This document shows, in pieces, positions 15,128-24,091 of a DNA stretch of 64,000 nt. Origin of the DNA: Embleya scabrispora (GTDB lineage Bacteria; Actinomycetota; Actinomycetes; Streptomycetales; Streptomycetaceae); NCBI RefSeq assembly GCF_002024165.1, contig NZ_MWQN01000001.1:310001-374000 (forward strand), given 5' to 3'. The position numbers and the translations under genes were made by a program. The notes beneath the pieces are model-generated. The model saw only the letters and a list, made by a program, of their open reading frames with translations, did no database searches and was not told the DNA's origin. Position 1 is the stretch's first letter; the number at the start of each line of letters is the position of its first letter.

Positions 15128-16429
15128 ATGACGAAGCTCGCCAAGGGCGCGAACGTCCCGCTGTCGACCGGGAATCTGCACGCCACCCTCACCTGGCGAC
15201 CGGGTCCGGGCGTGCCGGACGTCGACGTGTCGGCACTGCTCCTGAACGGCGAGCGCCGGGTGGGCGGCGACGCGGACATGGTCTTCTACAACCAGCCGGA
15301 CCACCCCTCCGGCGCGGTCGGCCACCGGGGCAAGCGGCCCGGCTCCGACACCGTGGCCCTCGACCTGGACGGGCCGCCCGACGACCTGGCGGCGGTGGTT
15401 CTGGCGGCCTCGGCGGACGGCGGCGCGTTCGGCCGGGTACCGGAACTGCGGCTGGAGTTGACCGACGCGGCCACCGGCGCCCCGGTGGTCTCGTTCGACA
15501 TCGACGACGCCACGACGGAGACCGCTTTCGTATTCGGCGAGGTGTACCGCCGGTCCGGCGGGTGGCGGTTTCGCGCGGTCGGGCAGGGCTACGACTCCGG
15601 ACTGGCGGGCCTGGCCACGGACTTCGGGATCAGCGTGGCCGCGGAGGAGTCCGCGCCTTCGGCGCCCGTGGTCGGCCCCGAGAAGCAGCGGCTGATCTCG
15701 ATGGAGAAACGGCTCGCCCGCGACGGCCACGACACACTGCTCGCGCTGACCAGGAAGGCCGCGATCGGTCTGGAGAAGCACGGTCTGGCCGAGCACACCG
15801 CGCGCGTCGCGCTGGTCTTGGACATGTCCATCTCGATGGACGAGATGTACGAAAGCGGCCGGGTGCAGGCGCTGGCCGAGCGGGTGTTGTCGCTGGCGCT
15901 GCGCTTCGACGACGACGGCGAGGTGGACGTGTTCCCGTTCGCTGCCTTCGCCCGGCGGTTCGGCGGCATGGACCCGGACAACTATCGCGGGCGGGTGGCG
16001 ACGGTGTACGCCGAGGCCGACGTGGGCCCGTGGACCGACTACGGCGAGGCGATGCGCGCGGTGCGGGAGTACTACTTCGGCTCCGGCGACCCACGATCGA
16101 CGCCGCTGCCCGCGGCCGTGCCGCCCGAGCCGCCGGTGTTCGTGATGTTCGTGACCGACGGCGCGACGAGCGAGGAGGACGCGGCCCGCGAGCACATCCG
16201 CTCCTCCGGATACGAGCCGGTGTTCTGGCAGTTCATGGCCATCGGCGAACCGGACGAGTTCGAGTTCCTGGCCGAGTTGGACGACCTGTCCGGCCGCTTC
16301 CTCGACAACACGGCCTATTTCACCGTCGCCGACCTGAACAGCCTCGGCGACGACGAACTCTTCGAGCGACTCGTGGGCCAGTACCCGCAATGGCTCGCCG
16401 CGGCCCGGAACCGGGGCCTCGTCCGCTGA
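15128..16429 (+). CDS. TerD-domain protein with C-terminal von Willebrand A domain
   Basis: A 433-residue two-domain protein. Residues 1-170 are a TerD-type calcium-binding domain: MTKLAKGANVPL, the D/N-rich DVSALLLNGERRV, DADMVFYNQPDHPSGAVGH and IDDATTETAFVFGEVYRRSG are all family hallmarks. Residues about 225-430 are a vWA domain with an intact MIDAS D232-M-S234-I-S236 (VALVLDMSISMDEMYESGRV), a downstream conserved Thr/Asp (GPWTDYGEAM) and FVMFVTDGATSEEDA. TerD and vWA proteins occur in tellurite/stress gene sets thought to form membrane-linked metal-dependent complexes; no other ter gene is nearby here. Cytoplasmic by sequence. Confidence 0.92.
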   Translation: MTKLAKGANVPLSTGNLHATLTWRPGPGVPDVDVSALLLNGERRVGGDADMVFYNQPDHPSGAVGHRGKRPGSDTVALDLDGPPDDLAAVVLAASADGGAFGRVPELRLELTDAATGAPVVSFDIDDATTETAFVFGEVYRRSGGWRFRAVGQGYDSGLAGLATDFGISVAAEESAPSAPVVGPEKQRLISMEKRLARDGHDTLLALTRKAAIGLEKHGLAEHTARVALVLDMSISMDEMYESGRVQALAERVLSLALRFDDDGEVDVFPFAAFARRFGGMDPDNYRGRVATVYAEADVGPWTDYGEAMRAVREYYFGSGDPRSTPLPAAVPPEPPVFVMFVTDGATSEEDAAREHIRSSGYEPVFWQFMAIGEPDEFEFLAELDDLSGRFLDNTAYFTVADLNSLGDDELFERLVGQYPQWLAAARNRGLVR

Positions 16430-16540
16430 CTCCGGCCGAGAATCTTGCCCGCCTCGCGTTTGCCCAGGTCGGGGCGTCGTCGCGGGTTCCTCGACGGGCC
16501 CGCCTCAGTGGGCCTCAGAAGATCTTGGACCGCCTTACGG

Positions 16541-16569
16541 CGGCTTAGGCCGACTCCGAACGGCTTAGG
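16541..16569. repeat. Direct repeat CGGCTTAGG x2, 20-bp period
   Basis: CGGCTTAGG occurs at 16541-16549 and 16561-16569, and the first copy is the tail of a small hairpin CCGCC-TTAC-GGCGG (16530-16543). They lie about 125 bp upstream of the small basic protein gene in an otherwise featureless 264-bp leader. Spacing of two helical turns suggests a regulatory site; unproven. Confidence 0.5.
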
Positions 16570-16693
16570 TACCCGTAGGGCGACGGATCCCCGGATAGAT
16601 GCGGCATCCGCCTCATGCCCCGACCCCCACTGGGGCGCGAAGCTGTTACCACGAGCCGGGGAGACCGGGTCGAAGTAGCAGAAGGTGGACACA

Positions 16694-16900
16694 GTGATCG
16701 AGTACGAGCTTTACAAGAACCGTCAGCAGGAGCTTCTCACCGTCGCCCGTCGGGACCGGATGGTCGTGGCGGCCCTGCGCAGTCGGCGCGCCGCCGCCAA
16801 GGCCCGTCGGGTCGAGCGGGTGCGGCAGGAGGCGGTACAGAGCGCCGCGGCGATCGAGTCGCTGCGCATGCGTCGGAACCTGCAACTGCTCACCCGGTGA
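16694..16900 (+). CDS. Small conserved basic protein (68 aa)
   Basis: A 68-residue product starting at GTG 16694, chosen because AAGGTGG lies 5 bases upstream; a GTG three codons earlier lacks a ribosome site. The N-terminus MIEYELYKNRQQELLTVARR resembles a widespread family of small Streptomyces proteins beginning with Y-E-x-x-L-x-x-x-R-x-x-E-L. Residues 25-60 are highly basic and predicted to be a single long helix (VAALRSRRAAAKARRVERVR). No function is known to me. A strong terminator at 17002-17034 follows, so it is probably its own transcription unit. Confidence 0.75.
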   Translation: MIEYELYKNRQQELLTVARRDRMVVAALRSRRAAAKARRVERVRQEAVQSAAAIESLRMRRNLQLLTR

Positions 16901-17001
16901 CGGCGGCGATGACCCCCGACCCGCAGGCCGGTCCGACCGCACGATGTCGAATCCGGCCCGACGAACGGCACCGTCGCACGACGGCACCGAAAAGCGCCTG
17001 G

Positions 17002-17034
17002 CGACCCCGAGTGGACATACGTCCCTCGGGGTCG
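17002..17034 (+). terminator. Rho-independent terminator
   Basis: A perfect 10-bp stem, CGACCCCGAG (17002-17011) and CTCGGGGTCG (17025-17034), with a 13-nt loop and TTT following. It is about 100 bp after the small basic protein gene and before the asparaginase gene, isolating the two. Confidence 0.8.
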
Positions 17035-17174
17035 TTTCACGTGTGCCCTCGATCGCCGAGACCTCCGCCGACGGGTGGTCCGGCGGTGCCGTGCCGTGCG
17101 GGCGGGGCGGGTCCTCGGATCGGGCGGATACCGTGTCCGGGTCCATCGCAGTGATCCACGGGAAGGTCCGACCG

Positions 17175-18167
17175 ATGCACGTCGCGCTGTTCACGCTCGG
17201 GGGCACGATCGCCATGGCGGGCAGCGACGGGTCCGCCACCGGCCCGGTGGTGAACCGGCTCACCGGCGCCGACCTGACGGCCGCAGTCCCCGGCCTGACC
17301 GAGTCGGGCGTGCGGTTGCGCGTACAGGACGTCCGGGCCGTACCAAGCGCGGACCTGACCTTCGCCCGGATCCTCGACGTGGTCGCCGCCGGATCGCGCG
17401 CGGTCGCCGAGGGCGCTGCGGGCGTCGTGGTCACCCAGGGCACCGACACCCTGGAGGAGACCGCCTACCTGGTCGACCTCGTGTGGCCGCACCCGGAGCC
17501 GTTCGTCCTCACCGGGGCGATGCGCAACCCGACCCTGGCGGGCCCCGACGGGCCGGCGAACCTGCTCGCCGCGGTGCGGGTCGCGGCGGCCGAACCGGCG
17601 CGCGGGCTCGGCGCGTTGGTGGTCCTGGGCGACGAGATCCACGCCGCGCGCCGGGTCCGCAAGACGCACAGCAGCAGCACGAGCGCGTTCGCCTCGCCCG
17701 ACACCGGGCCGCTGGGCCGGGTGGTCGAGGAGCGGGTCCGGATCCTGACCGCTCCCCCGCGACACACCCCGCTGCCGACGCCCTCGACCGCCGCACTGGC
17801 CGAGGCCCGAGTGGCGCTGTATCCGGCCACGTTCGACGACGATGGCGCGCTGCTCGCGGGCCTCCCGGGCGGCCATCGGGGGCTGGTGGTGGCCGGGTTC
17901 GGCGTCGGCCACGTCTCGTCGGCGCTCGCCCCGACCCTGGGTGCGCTCGCCGAACGCATCCCGGTCGTGCTGACCTCGCGCACGGGGGCCGGACCCGTGC
18001 TGCGCCACACCTACGGCGCGATCGGTTCGGAAACCGACCTGCAACGCCGCGGCCTGCTGGGCGGCGGCCTGCTCGACCCGTACAAGGCCCGCGTACTGCT
18101 GCGCCTGCTCCTCGCGTCGGGCGCGGACCGCGCGACGATCACGGCGGCCTTCGCCGAACACGGGTGA
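17175..18167 (+). CDS. L-asparaginase family protein
   Basis: A 330-residue type I/II asparaginase-fold enzyme that would hydrolyse asparagine to aspartate and ammonia. The nucleophile motif is LFTLGGTIAM with T11; the second catalytic block is VVTQGTDTLEETAYLVDL with T90-D91. The conserved TGAMRNPTLAGPDGPANLLA (normally TGAMR-x-x-x-x-x-S-x-D-G-x-x-N) and the RVRKTHSSSTSAFASPD stretch follow. No signal peptide is present, so it is cytoplasmic. The ATG at 17175 starts one residue before the first strand. It stands alone between a terminator and a convergent DUF6228-like gene. Confidence 0.93.
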   Translation: MHVALFTLGGTIAMAGSDGSATGPVVNRLTGADLTAAVPGLTESGVRLRVQDVRAVPSADLTFARILDVVAAGSRAVAEGAAGVVVTQGTDTLEETAYLVDLVWPHPEPFVLTGAMRNPTLAGPDGPANLLAAVRVAAAEPARGLGALVVLGDEIHAARRVRKTHSSSTSAFASPDTGPLGRVVEERVRILTAPPRHTPLPTPSTAALAEARVALYPATFDDDGALLAGLPGGHRGLVVAGFGVGHVSSALAPTLGALAERIPVVLTSRTGAGPVLRHTYGAIGSETDLQRRGLLGGGLLDPYKARVLLRLLLASGADRATITAAFAEHG

Positions 18168-18223
18168 GCGGGGCGGGCGGGCACGGCGGTGCGTTCGGCG
18201 CGGGCGCGGCAGGCGCGGCGCCG

Positions 18224-18739
18224 TCACCCTTCCGCGCCGGCGAGGAAGTGCCTGACATCGGCCGCCAGCACCGACAACTGCTCCCCCGCCGCCAACACCG
18301 TCGTCGCCGAGGCGGTCCACCGGCCGTCGGCGGTACGCCACGGCCGCAGTTCCCAGGTGAGTTCGACCCGGCCCCCCGACCGGAACACCGCCTTGACGGT
18401 CAGGTCCCGATCGTCCGTACGCCAGGTCCGCTCACCGTCCCACCCGCCGAAGTCCCGGGCGAGGTCCGTCAAGAAGCCGTCGATCTCGGTCGCCTCACCG
18501 CTCCAGCCCACCACCCGATCCAGGCGCGCGGCCAGCCCGCGCCCGCACAACTCGACCGTGTAGTTCACCAGTCGCGACGCCGGGGAGTGCGCGACGGCGA
18601 CCTCGTCGTCCGGACTGAACGCGTCCCGAAGACATATTCGGGTATCCCGGTCGTCGGCACACCGAACAACCACGTCGCGCGCGGCGCTCGACTCGTCCGG
18701 CTCGTTCGTTTCATTCGCCGCGTCGAAGTGGGGATGCAT
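18224..18739 (-). CDS. DUF6228-like protein
   Basis: A 171-residue soluble protein. NYTVELCGRGLAARLDRVVG followed by DGFLTDLARDFGGWDGERTW and VELTWELRPW resembles the actinobacterial DUF6228 family, whose members share the A-D-F-x-G-W-x-G-x-R-x-W and L-T-W-x-L-R-P motifs. I rely on memory of the pattern, so the family name is moderately certain; function is unknown. The C-terminus has VLAAGEQLSVLAADVRHFL. The N-terminal 35 residues are charged and variable. Convergent with asparaginase. Confidence 0.7.
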   Translation of the reverse strand: MHPHFDAANETNEPDESSAARDVVVRCADDRDTRICLRDAFSPDDEVAVAHSPASRLVNYTVELCGRGLAARLDRVVGWSGEATEIDGFLTDLARDFGGWDGERTWRTDDRDLTVKAVFRSGGRVELTWELRPWRTADGRWTASATTVLAAGEQLSVLAADVRHFLAGAEG

Positions 18740-18872
18740 CCGCCGAACCGTAGGGCAGAGCAGCCTCCCCCGTCATTCCGGTTACCCCGAAGCCCGCCCC
18801 GGGCGGGGGACCTCACCGCCGTGCCGCGTGGGCGCGGCGGCCCCGACGAGCGGACCGCCGCGCCCACGCGGA

Positions 18873-19451
18873 TTACCGGGGTTGTGCATCACCTGCCGAC
18901 GTGGGGCCAGGGGTCCCGGGCAACGTCAGTGCGACGCGGCGACGGACCGGGTCCATGTCCAGGATCTCGACCCGCAACACGTCGCCTTCGCGACGGATGG
19001 AATCCGGCGCATCGGCCGCGTGTTCCGGGAGTTCCACGTTGTGCAGCAGACCCTCGATGCCGTCGGCGATGCGGACGAACGCGCCGAACGGGACCACCTT
19101 GGTCACCAACCCCGACAGGGTCCGGCCTCGGGTATGGGTTGCCGCGAACTCTTGCCATGGATCGGGCAGGAGTGCCTTCAGCGACAGGGAGACGCGTTGC
19201 CGGTCGAGGTCGACGTCCAGGATTTCGACGCTGAGTTCGTCGCCGACCGAGGCGATCTCCGAGGGATGGGAAACGTGTTTCCAGGTGAGTTCGGCGACGC
19301 TGATCACGCCGTCCACTCCGCCGATGTCGACGAAGACGCCGAAGTTCACGATCGCGGAAACGATGCCGGTCCTGATCTCGCCCCGGCGCAGACCGCGCAG
19401 GACGTGGAGCCGGGTTGCCTCACTGATTTCTTCTCGGTTGTGGCCCGTCAT
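18873..19451 (-). CDS. Two-domain S1 RNA-binding protein
   Basis: A 192-residue protein made of two S1 (OB-fold) domains. Domain 1 (residues about 24-92) has GEIRTGIVSAIVNFGVFVDI, GGVDGVISVAELTWKHVSHP and RQRVSLSLKALLPDPW. Domain 2 (about 105-180) has GRTLSGLVTKVVPFGAFVRI, DGIEGLLHNVEL and RRRVALTLPG. The layout matches internal repeats of ribosomal protein S1, but the protein is far shorter than RpsA, so it is an auxiliary S1 protein that may bind mRNA or ribosomes. Short S1 proteins are common in Streptomyces. It lies downstream of an ABC-F gene, also a translation factor family. Confidence 0.9.
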   Translation of the reverse strand: MTGHNREEISEATRLHVLRGLRRGEIRTGIVSAIVNFGVFVDIGGVDGVISVAELTWKHVSHPSEIASVGDELSVEILDVDLDRQRVSLSLKALLPDPWQEFAATHTRGRTLSGLVTKVVPFGAFVRIADGIEGLLHNVELPEHAADAPDSIRREGDVLRVEILDMDPVRRRVALTLPGTPGPTSAGDAQPR

Positions 19452-19576
19452 CTACCGGGCTCGCAGGGAATCATCACGTCGGGGACCGTACCCCGAGCAG
19501 TCACGATTCGTCCACCGTCGACCGGGGCGGGCCGGCAACTCCGTTGCCCGCCCCGGGACTTGGCATATCCGTCGGC

Positions 19577-21262
19577 TCAGGTTCGGGCGCGGTCCACTCG
19601 GCCCTCGTCCCATACCGGGCCGTCCGTTTCGCGGACGTGGCCGTCCTGGCCGAAGACCATGAAGCGGTCGAACGACGAGGCGAACCAGCGGTCGTGGGTG
19701 ACTGCCAGGACCGTGCCGTCGAAGGCCTCCAGCGCGTCCTGAAGGGCCTCCGCCGAGACCAGGTCCAGGTTGTCCGTCGGCTCGTCGAGCAGCAGTAGGT
19801 TGGCGCCGGAGAGTTCGAGCAACAGCACCTGGAATCGGGCCTGTTGGCCGCCGGACAGGGTGTCGAACGGCTGCTCCGCGCCGTAGGCCAGCTCGTACCG
19901 GTCGAGCACCCTGGCCGCACCCTCCCGGCCCAGGCCGCTGCGATGTTCGTCGCCCCGGCCGAGGATGTCGACCAGGGTCTTGCCCGCGAACTCCGGATGG
20001 TCGTGCGTCTGCGCGAACCACCCGGGCCGCACCCGCGCGCCGAGCCGGGCCCGGCCCGTGTGCGCGACCGGCGCGATCACCGTGTCGCCGACCGGCTCGT
20101 GCTCGGCCTCGGGATCCGTGCCGCCGGCCGCCAGCAGCCGCAGGAAGTGCGACTTGCCCGAGCCGTTGGAGCCCAGCACCGCCACCCGGTCGCCGTACCA
20201 GATCTCCGTGTCGAACGGCTTCATCAGACCGCTCAGTTCCAGCGCTTCCGCGACCACCGCCCGCTTGCCGGTGCGCGACCCGCGCAACCGCATCTTCACG
20301 TCCTGCTCACGCGGGATGTTCTGCGGCGGGCCGATCTCCTCGAACTTGCGCAGTCGGGTCCGGGCGGCCTGCAACCGCGAGGCCAGGCCGTCGTTGTACG
20401 CCGCCTTGGTCTTGTACATCAGGACCAAGGCCTTGAGCTTGGCGTGCTCTTCGTCCCACCGGCGGCCCAACTCCTCGAAGCGCTCGAACCGCGCGCGCCG
20501 GGCCTCGTGGTAGGTGGCGAACGAACCCCCGTGGATCCAGACCGTATTGCCCGCCGCGCCGAGTTCGATCGTGACGATGCGGTCGGCCGCGCGCGCGAGC
20601 AGTTCGCGGTCGTGCGAGACCAGCAGGACCGACTTCTGGCTCTCCCGCAGCGACTGCTCCAACCAGCGTTTGCCGGGTACGTCGAGGTAGTTGTCCGGCT
20701 CGTCGAGGATCAGCACCTCGTCCGGCCCGCGCAGCAGCGCCTCCAGGGCCAGCCGCTTCTGCTCGCCGCCGGACAGCGTGCGCACCTCGCGCCACTTGGC
20801 GATGTCGTAGGTGGTGCCGAGCGCCGCCTGGCAACACTGGTCCCACGCCGGCTCGATGTCGTAGCCGCCGGCATCCCCGAACTCGGCCAGCGCACCGGCG
20901 TAGCGCATCTGGTGCTTCTCGTCGTCGTGCTCCATCAGCGCGAGTTCGGCGTCGTCGACCGCGCGCATCGCGTCGCGGATCCGCGGCGGGGCCAGCGAGA
21001 CCAGCAGGTCGCGCACGGTGGACGCGTCCCGGATCCGGCCGACGAACTGCGGCATGATGCCGAGCCCGCCCGTGCGGGCCACCGCGCCGCTGTCCGGTTT
21101 CAACTCGCCCGTGATGATCCGCAGCAGCGTGGTCTTGCCCGCGCCGTTCGCGCCGATCAGCGCCACGGTACTGCCGTCACCGACCCGAAAGCTCACGTCA
21201 TCGAGCAACAAACGTCCATCCGGCAGGGTCAATGAGATGGCGTTGACATCGATGTAGCCCAT
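19577..21262 (-). CDS. ABC-F family ATPase
   Basis: A 561-residue soluble protein with two ATP-binding cassettes and no membrane span, the ABC-F plan. Cassette 1: Walker A GANGAGKTT at 37-45, signature LSGGEQKRL, Walker B VLILDEPDNYLD. The linker (about 255-330) is helical and charged, including HAKLKALVLMYKTKAAYNDG. Cassette 2: Walker A GSNGSGKSH, signature LSGGQQARF, Walker B LLLLDEPTDNLD. ABC-F proteins act on the ribosome, clearing antibiotics or helping translation. DEPDNYLD instead of DEPTNHLD in cassette 1 places it in an actinobacterial subgroup of unknown role. The 337-bp upstream gap might contain a regulatory leader, though I see no clear leader peptide. Confidence 0.94.
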   Translation of the reverse strand: MGYIDVNAISLTLPDGRLLLDDVSFRVGDGSTVALIGANGAGKTTLLRIITGELKPDSGAVARTGGLGIMPQFVGRIRDASTVRDLLVSLAPPRIRDAMRAVDDAELALMEHDDEKHQMRYAGALAEFGDAGGYDIEPAWDQCCQAALGTTYDIAKWREVRTLSGGEQKRLALEALLRGPDEVLILDEPDNYLDVPGKRWLEQSLRESQKSVLLVSHDRELLARAADRIVTIELGAAGNTVWIHGGSFATYHEARRARFERFEELGRRWDEEHAKLKALVLMYKTKAAYNDGLASRLQAARTRLRKFEEIGPPQNIPREQDVKMRLRGSRTGKRAVVAEALELSGLMKPFDTEIWYGDRVAVLGSNGSGKSHFLRLLAAGGTDPEAEHEPVGDTVIAPVAHTGRARLGARVRPGWFAQTHDHPEFAGKTLVDILGRGDEHRSGLGREGAARVLDRYELAYGAEQPFDTLSGGQQARFQVLLLELSGANLLLLDEPTDNLDLVSAEALQDALEAFDGTVLAVTHDRWFASSFDRFMVFGQDGHVRETDGPVWDEGRVDRART

Positions 21263-21599
21263 GGTGTGCGCGCGTCCTTCGTCCTGCGGTCGGGGTGGAG
21301 CGATCGGAGGTGAGCGGTCGGGAGTGGATCCGAGGGTGACATCCCTTACTACCGGCTCGGCGCCGGACGGGCCAACATATTTCGGGCTCCGTCACCACCG
21401 TGGCGCCTCGATGCCGCGCTCCGTACCCGATCGAGCGACCCGCCCGCCCGCCGACCGACCCCGCCAACCGGCGGCCGACCCACGACACCCCTTTTCGCAT
21501 AGTGCGTCTCTTGCTTCGCGCATCGCGCCATGGAACGTTGACGGCCGATCGGTTTCCGGCCGGTCGTCCGCTCCCATGCCGTCCCATCAAGGAGTCGCA
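21263..21599. other. 337-bp divergent intergenic region
   Basis: Lies between the ABC-F and luciferase-like genes, which diverge. It contains a locally less GC-rich stretch around 21490-21545 and an AAGGAG ribosome site just before GTG 21600. Several short inverted GC-rich arms are present (for example CGGCTCGGCGCCGG near 21355), but none clearly forms an attenuator. No coding signal. Confidence 0.5.
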
Positions 21600-22811
21600 G
21601 TGGCGCACACGGAAGCGCAGCACATCGCCCGGCAGGTGGCCCTCGGCGAGCGCGATCCGCTGAGGTTCGGGGTGTTCCTGGCCCCGTTCCATCAGGCGGG
21701 GCGCAATCCGACCCTGCTGCTCGAACAGGACCTCGCCCTGGTCGAACATCTGGACCGGCTCGGCTACGCCGAGGCGTGGATCGGCGAGCACCACTCGGGC
21801 GGCTGGGAGATCGTCGCCTCCCCCGAACTGTTCATCGCGAGCGCCGCGGCCCGAACCCGGCACATCCGCCTCGGCACCGGCGTGGTCTCGCTGCCGTACC
21901 ATCACCCGCTGCACGTCGCGGACCGCATGGTCCTGCTCGACCACCTCACCCGCGGCCGGGTCATGCTCGGCGTCGGCCCGGGCCAACTCGCCTCCGACGC
22001 GCACATGCTCGGCATCGACACCGCGCGCCAGCGGGCCATGATGGAGGAATCCCTCGAAGCGATCGTGGCCCTGCTCGCGGGCCGCGAGCCGGTGACCAGG
22101 GAGAGCGACTGGTTCACCCTGCGCGACGCCCGGCTACAACTGCGGCCCTATACACACCCGTCGTTCGAGATCGCCGTCGCCGCGACCTTCTCCCCCGCCG
22201 GACCGCGCACCGCCGGCCGGTTCGGCGCCGGCATGCTCTCGATCGCCGCGAGCCAGGAGGGCGGCTTCGACGCACTCGGTTCGCACTGGGGCATCGCGAA
22301 CGAGGTGGCCGCGCGCCACGGGCGGACCATGGACCGGTCCGCGTGGCGGCTGATGGGCATGATGCACATCGCCGAGACCGAGGAGCAGGCGCGCCGCGAG
22401 GTCGCGTACGGCCTCGAAGGCATCCAGAACTATCAGGCGAAGGTGCTGCCGATCCCGCTCGACGCGGACGCCCCGCTCGCGCAGCGCATCGATCGGGGCA
22501 ATGCGACCGGTTCGTTCATCTGCGGCACGCCGGAGATGGCGATTCGACAGATCGAGCGGTTGTGGCAGAAGTCCGGCGGTTTCGGCACCTACCTGTTCAT
22601 GGGTGCCGACTTCGCCGATCCGGCGGCTACCAGGCGGTCGTACGAACTGATCGCGCGCGAGGTGATCCCGTACTTCACCGGCGCCGCACACGGCCCGATC
22701 GCGTCCCAGGACTGGCAGGTCGGCCTGTCCGAGACCTGGCGGGACCGGACCGCGCAGGCGGTCGGCGGGGCCGTGAAGGACTACGAGAGCACGAAGGGGG
22801 CCTCGACGTGA
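21600..22811 (+). CDS. LLM-class flavin-dependent oxidoreductase (limonene-monooxygenase-like)
   Basis: A 403-residue luciferase-fold enzyme. RFGVFLAPFHQAGRNPTLLL, LVEHLDRLGYAEAWIGEHHS, then GGWEIVASPELFIASAAART and RIRLGTG-type GTGVVSLPYHHPLHVADRMV are the classical motifs; GRVMLGVGPGQLASDAHMLG is the Gly-rich strand. This E-H-H-S-G-G-W pattern is that of limonene/alkanal monooxygenase-like members using FMNH2. The GTG at 21600 has AAGGAG six bases upstream and was preferred over in-frame ATGs upstream. Its TGA overlaps the GTG of the SDR gene, so the two are translationally coupled and probably act in one oxidation path; substrate unknown. Confidence 0.93.
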   Translation: MAHTEAQHIARQVALGERDPLRFGVFLAPFHQAGRNPTLLLEQDLALVEHLDRLGYAEAWIGEHHSGGWEIVASPELFIASAAARTRHIRLGTGVVSLPYHHPLHVADRMVLLDHLTRGRVMLGVGPGQLASDAHMLGIDTARQRAMMEESLEAIVALLAGREPVTRESDWFTLRDARLQLRPYTHPSFEIAVAATFSPAGPRTAGRFGAGMLSIAASQEGGFDALGSHWGIANEVAARHGRTMDRSAWRLMGMMHIAETEEQARREVAYGLEGIQNYQAKVLPIPLDADAPLAQRIDRGNATGSFICGTPEMAIRQIERLWQKSGGFGTYLFMGADFADPAATRRSYELIAREVIPYFTGAAHGPIASQDWQVGLSETWRDRTAQAVGGAVKDYESTKGAST

Positions 22812-23641
22812 GCGGGCGGGCGAACGCGGCCGGGTCGGCCGGTGCGGGTCGGATCGAGGGCAGGGTCGCGCTGGTGACCGGCGCCGCGGCGGGCATCGGG
22901 CGTGCCGTCGCGCGCCGGTTCGTGACCGAGGGCGCCGTGGTGGTGGCCGGGGACGTGGATGCGGACGGACTGGCCGCGCTCGCCGAGGAGTTGGGCCCGG
23001 AGCGCTGCCGCACCCGGTTGTGCGACGTGACGGTCGAGGACGACGTGGCCGCGCTGGTACGGGCCGCCGTGGACGACTTCGGCGGCCTGGACATCGCCGT
23101 GGCCAACGCGGGCGGCGGCACCGCGGCCGAACTGGCCGACCACGACTACGCGGCCTGGCGCCGGGTCGTCGACCTGTGCCTGAACGGCGCGTTCCTGACC
23201 GTCAAGCACGCCGGCCGCGCGATGCGCGCGCGGCCTGACGGGGGCGGCTCGATCGTCACCATGGCCTCGCTCAACGCGGTCCAGCCCGGTCGGGGTATGG
23301 CCGCGTACTGCGCGGCCAAGGCCGGCGTGGTCGCGCTGACCGAGGTGGCGGCGCTGGAGTTGGGGCCGGCGGGCATCCGGGTGAACGCGGTGGCGCCGGG
23401 CCTGGTCCGCACGCAGGCCACCGCCGGCATGTGGCATGTCCCGGGCGTGGTCGAGGAGTACGTGGCCAACGCCCCGCTGGGCCGCTTCGCCGAACCGGAG
23501 GAGGTGGCCGCCGTGGTCCTGTTCCTGGCCTCCGACGAGGCGGGCTTCGTCTCGGGCAGCACGTACGGGGTGGACGGCGGCGCCCGGACCCGCCGCTACC
23601 CGGACCTGATCGCGGCATTGGAGCGGCTGTCGGGGACGTGA
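22808..23641 (+). CDS. SDR family NAD(P)-dependent oxidoreductase
   Basis: A 277-residue classical short-chain dehydrogenase. The cofactor motif TGAAAGIGRAVARRF is near residue 24, NAGGG is the second, and the catalytic set is S in MASLNAV with Y-x-x-x-K in AAYCAAKAGVVAL. Note that the usual Y is followed by C-A-A-K, an intact YxxxK. The C-terminal SGSTYGVDGGARTRR is a typical ending. Asp after the second strand (AGDVDADGL) indicates preference for NAD+ over NADP+. Start GTG overlaps the upstream stop by 4 bp. It probably oxidises or reduces the product of the coupled luciferase-like enzyme. Confidence 0.94.
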   Translation: MSGRANAAGSAGAGRIEGRVALVTGAAAGIGRAVARRFVTEGAVVVAGDVDADGLAALAEELGPERCRTRLCDVTVEDDVAALVRAAVDDFGGLDIAVANAGGGTAAELADHDYAAWRRVVDLCLNGAFLTVKHAGRAMRARPDGGGSIVTMASLNAVQPGRGMAAYCAAKAGVVALTEVAALELGPAGIRVNAVAPGLVRTQATAGMWHVPGVVEEYVANAPLGRFAEPEEVAAVVLFLASDEAGFVSGSTYGVDGGARTRRYPDLIAALERLSGT

Positions 23642-24091
23642 GCCGGGACGAGGGCGGGCCGAGGACCGGCCCAGGCCGAGCGAGCGCCGACCGGGCGCCC
23701 ATGGAGGGCGATCCGACCGGCGCGCACCCTCCCCGCCGTTCCGTGATCAAGCGGCTGATCAGGGATGAAACGAATCCCGGGGTTCCCGTTCCGGTTGCTG
23801 ACGCAGCGTCAAGTTTCTGATCGGTAATGGCGCTATCGCCTTCGAATGGTCGTCCGCGCGATCGGTTGGCGGCCTGGTCCGGCCGGGTTCGACCTCTTCG
23901 ATCGGAGGCGGTTTTCCGGCCTCGAACCCGGGCAACCCATGGGCACCGAACGGGAACGGGAGGGGACCTGACACCCCCGATGCGCGACGGCGCACCCCCC
24001 ATCCCGTGGGTATGAAGGGCGCCGACGGCCGGGTCCACTCCCCCGTGCCCGGCCGTCGGCCGCCGGCTCTCGACGAAACGCCCACGCGGCG
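23642..24091. other. 450-bp intergenic region with inverted TGATCA pair
   Basis: Between the SDR and MFS genes, which converge. TGATCA occurs at 23744-23749 and again at 23756-23761, forming a palindromic pair CGTGATCAAGCGGCTGATCA that could be an operator or part of a terminator. A patch near 23762-23840 has lower GC (GATGAAACG, AAGTTTCTGATCGGTAATGG). I find no coding pattern on either strand. Confidence 0.5.

Noticed and set aside
23744-23761. TGATCA pair as a firm operator
   Set aside because: It lies between convergent genes with no promoter evidence and TGATCA is itself palindromic, so pairing is weak evidence. Mentioned only in the gap description.
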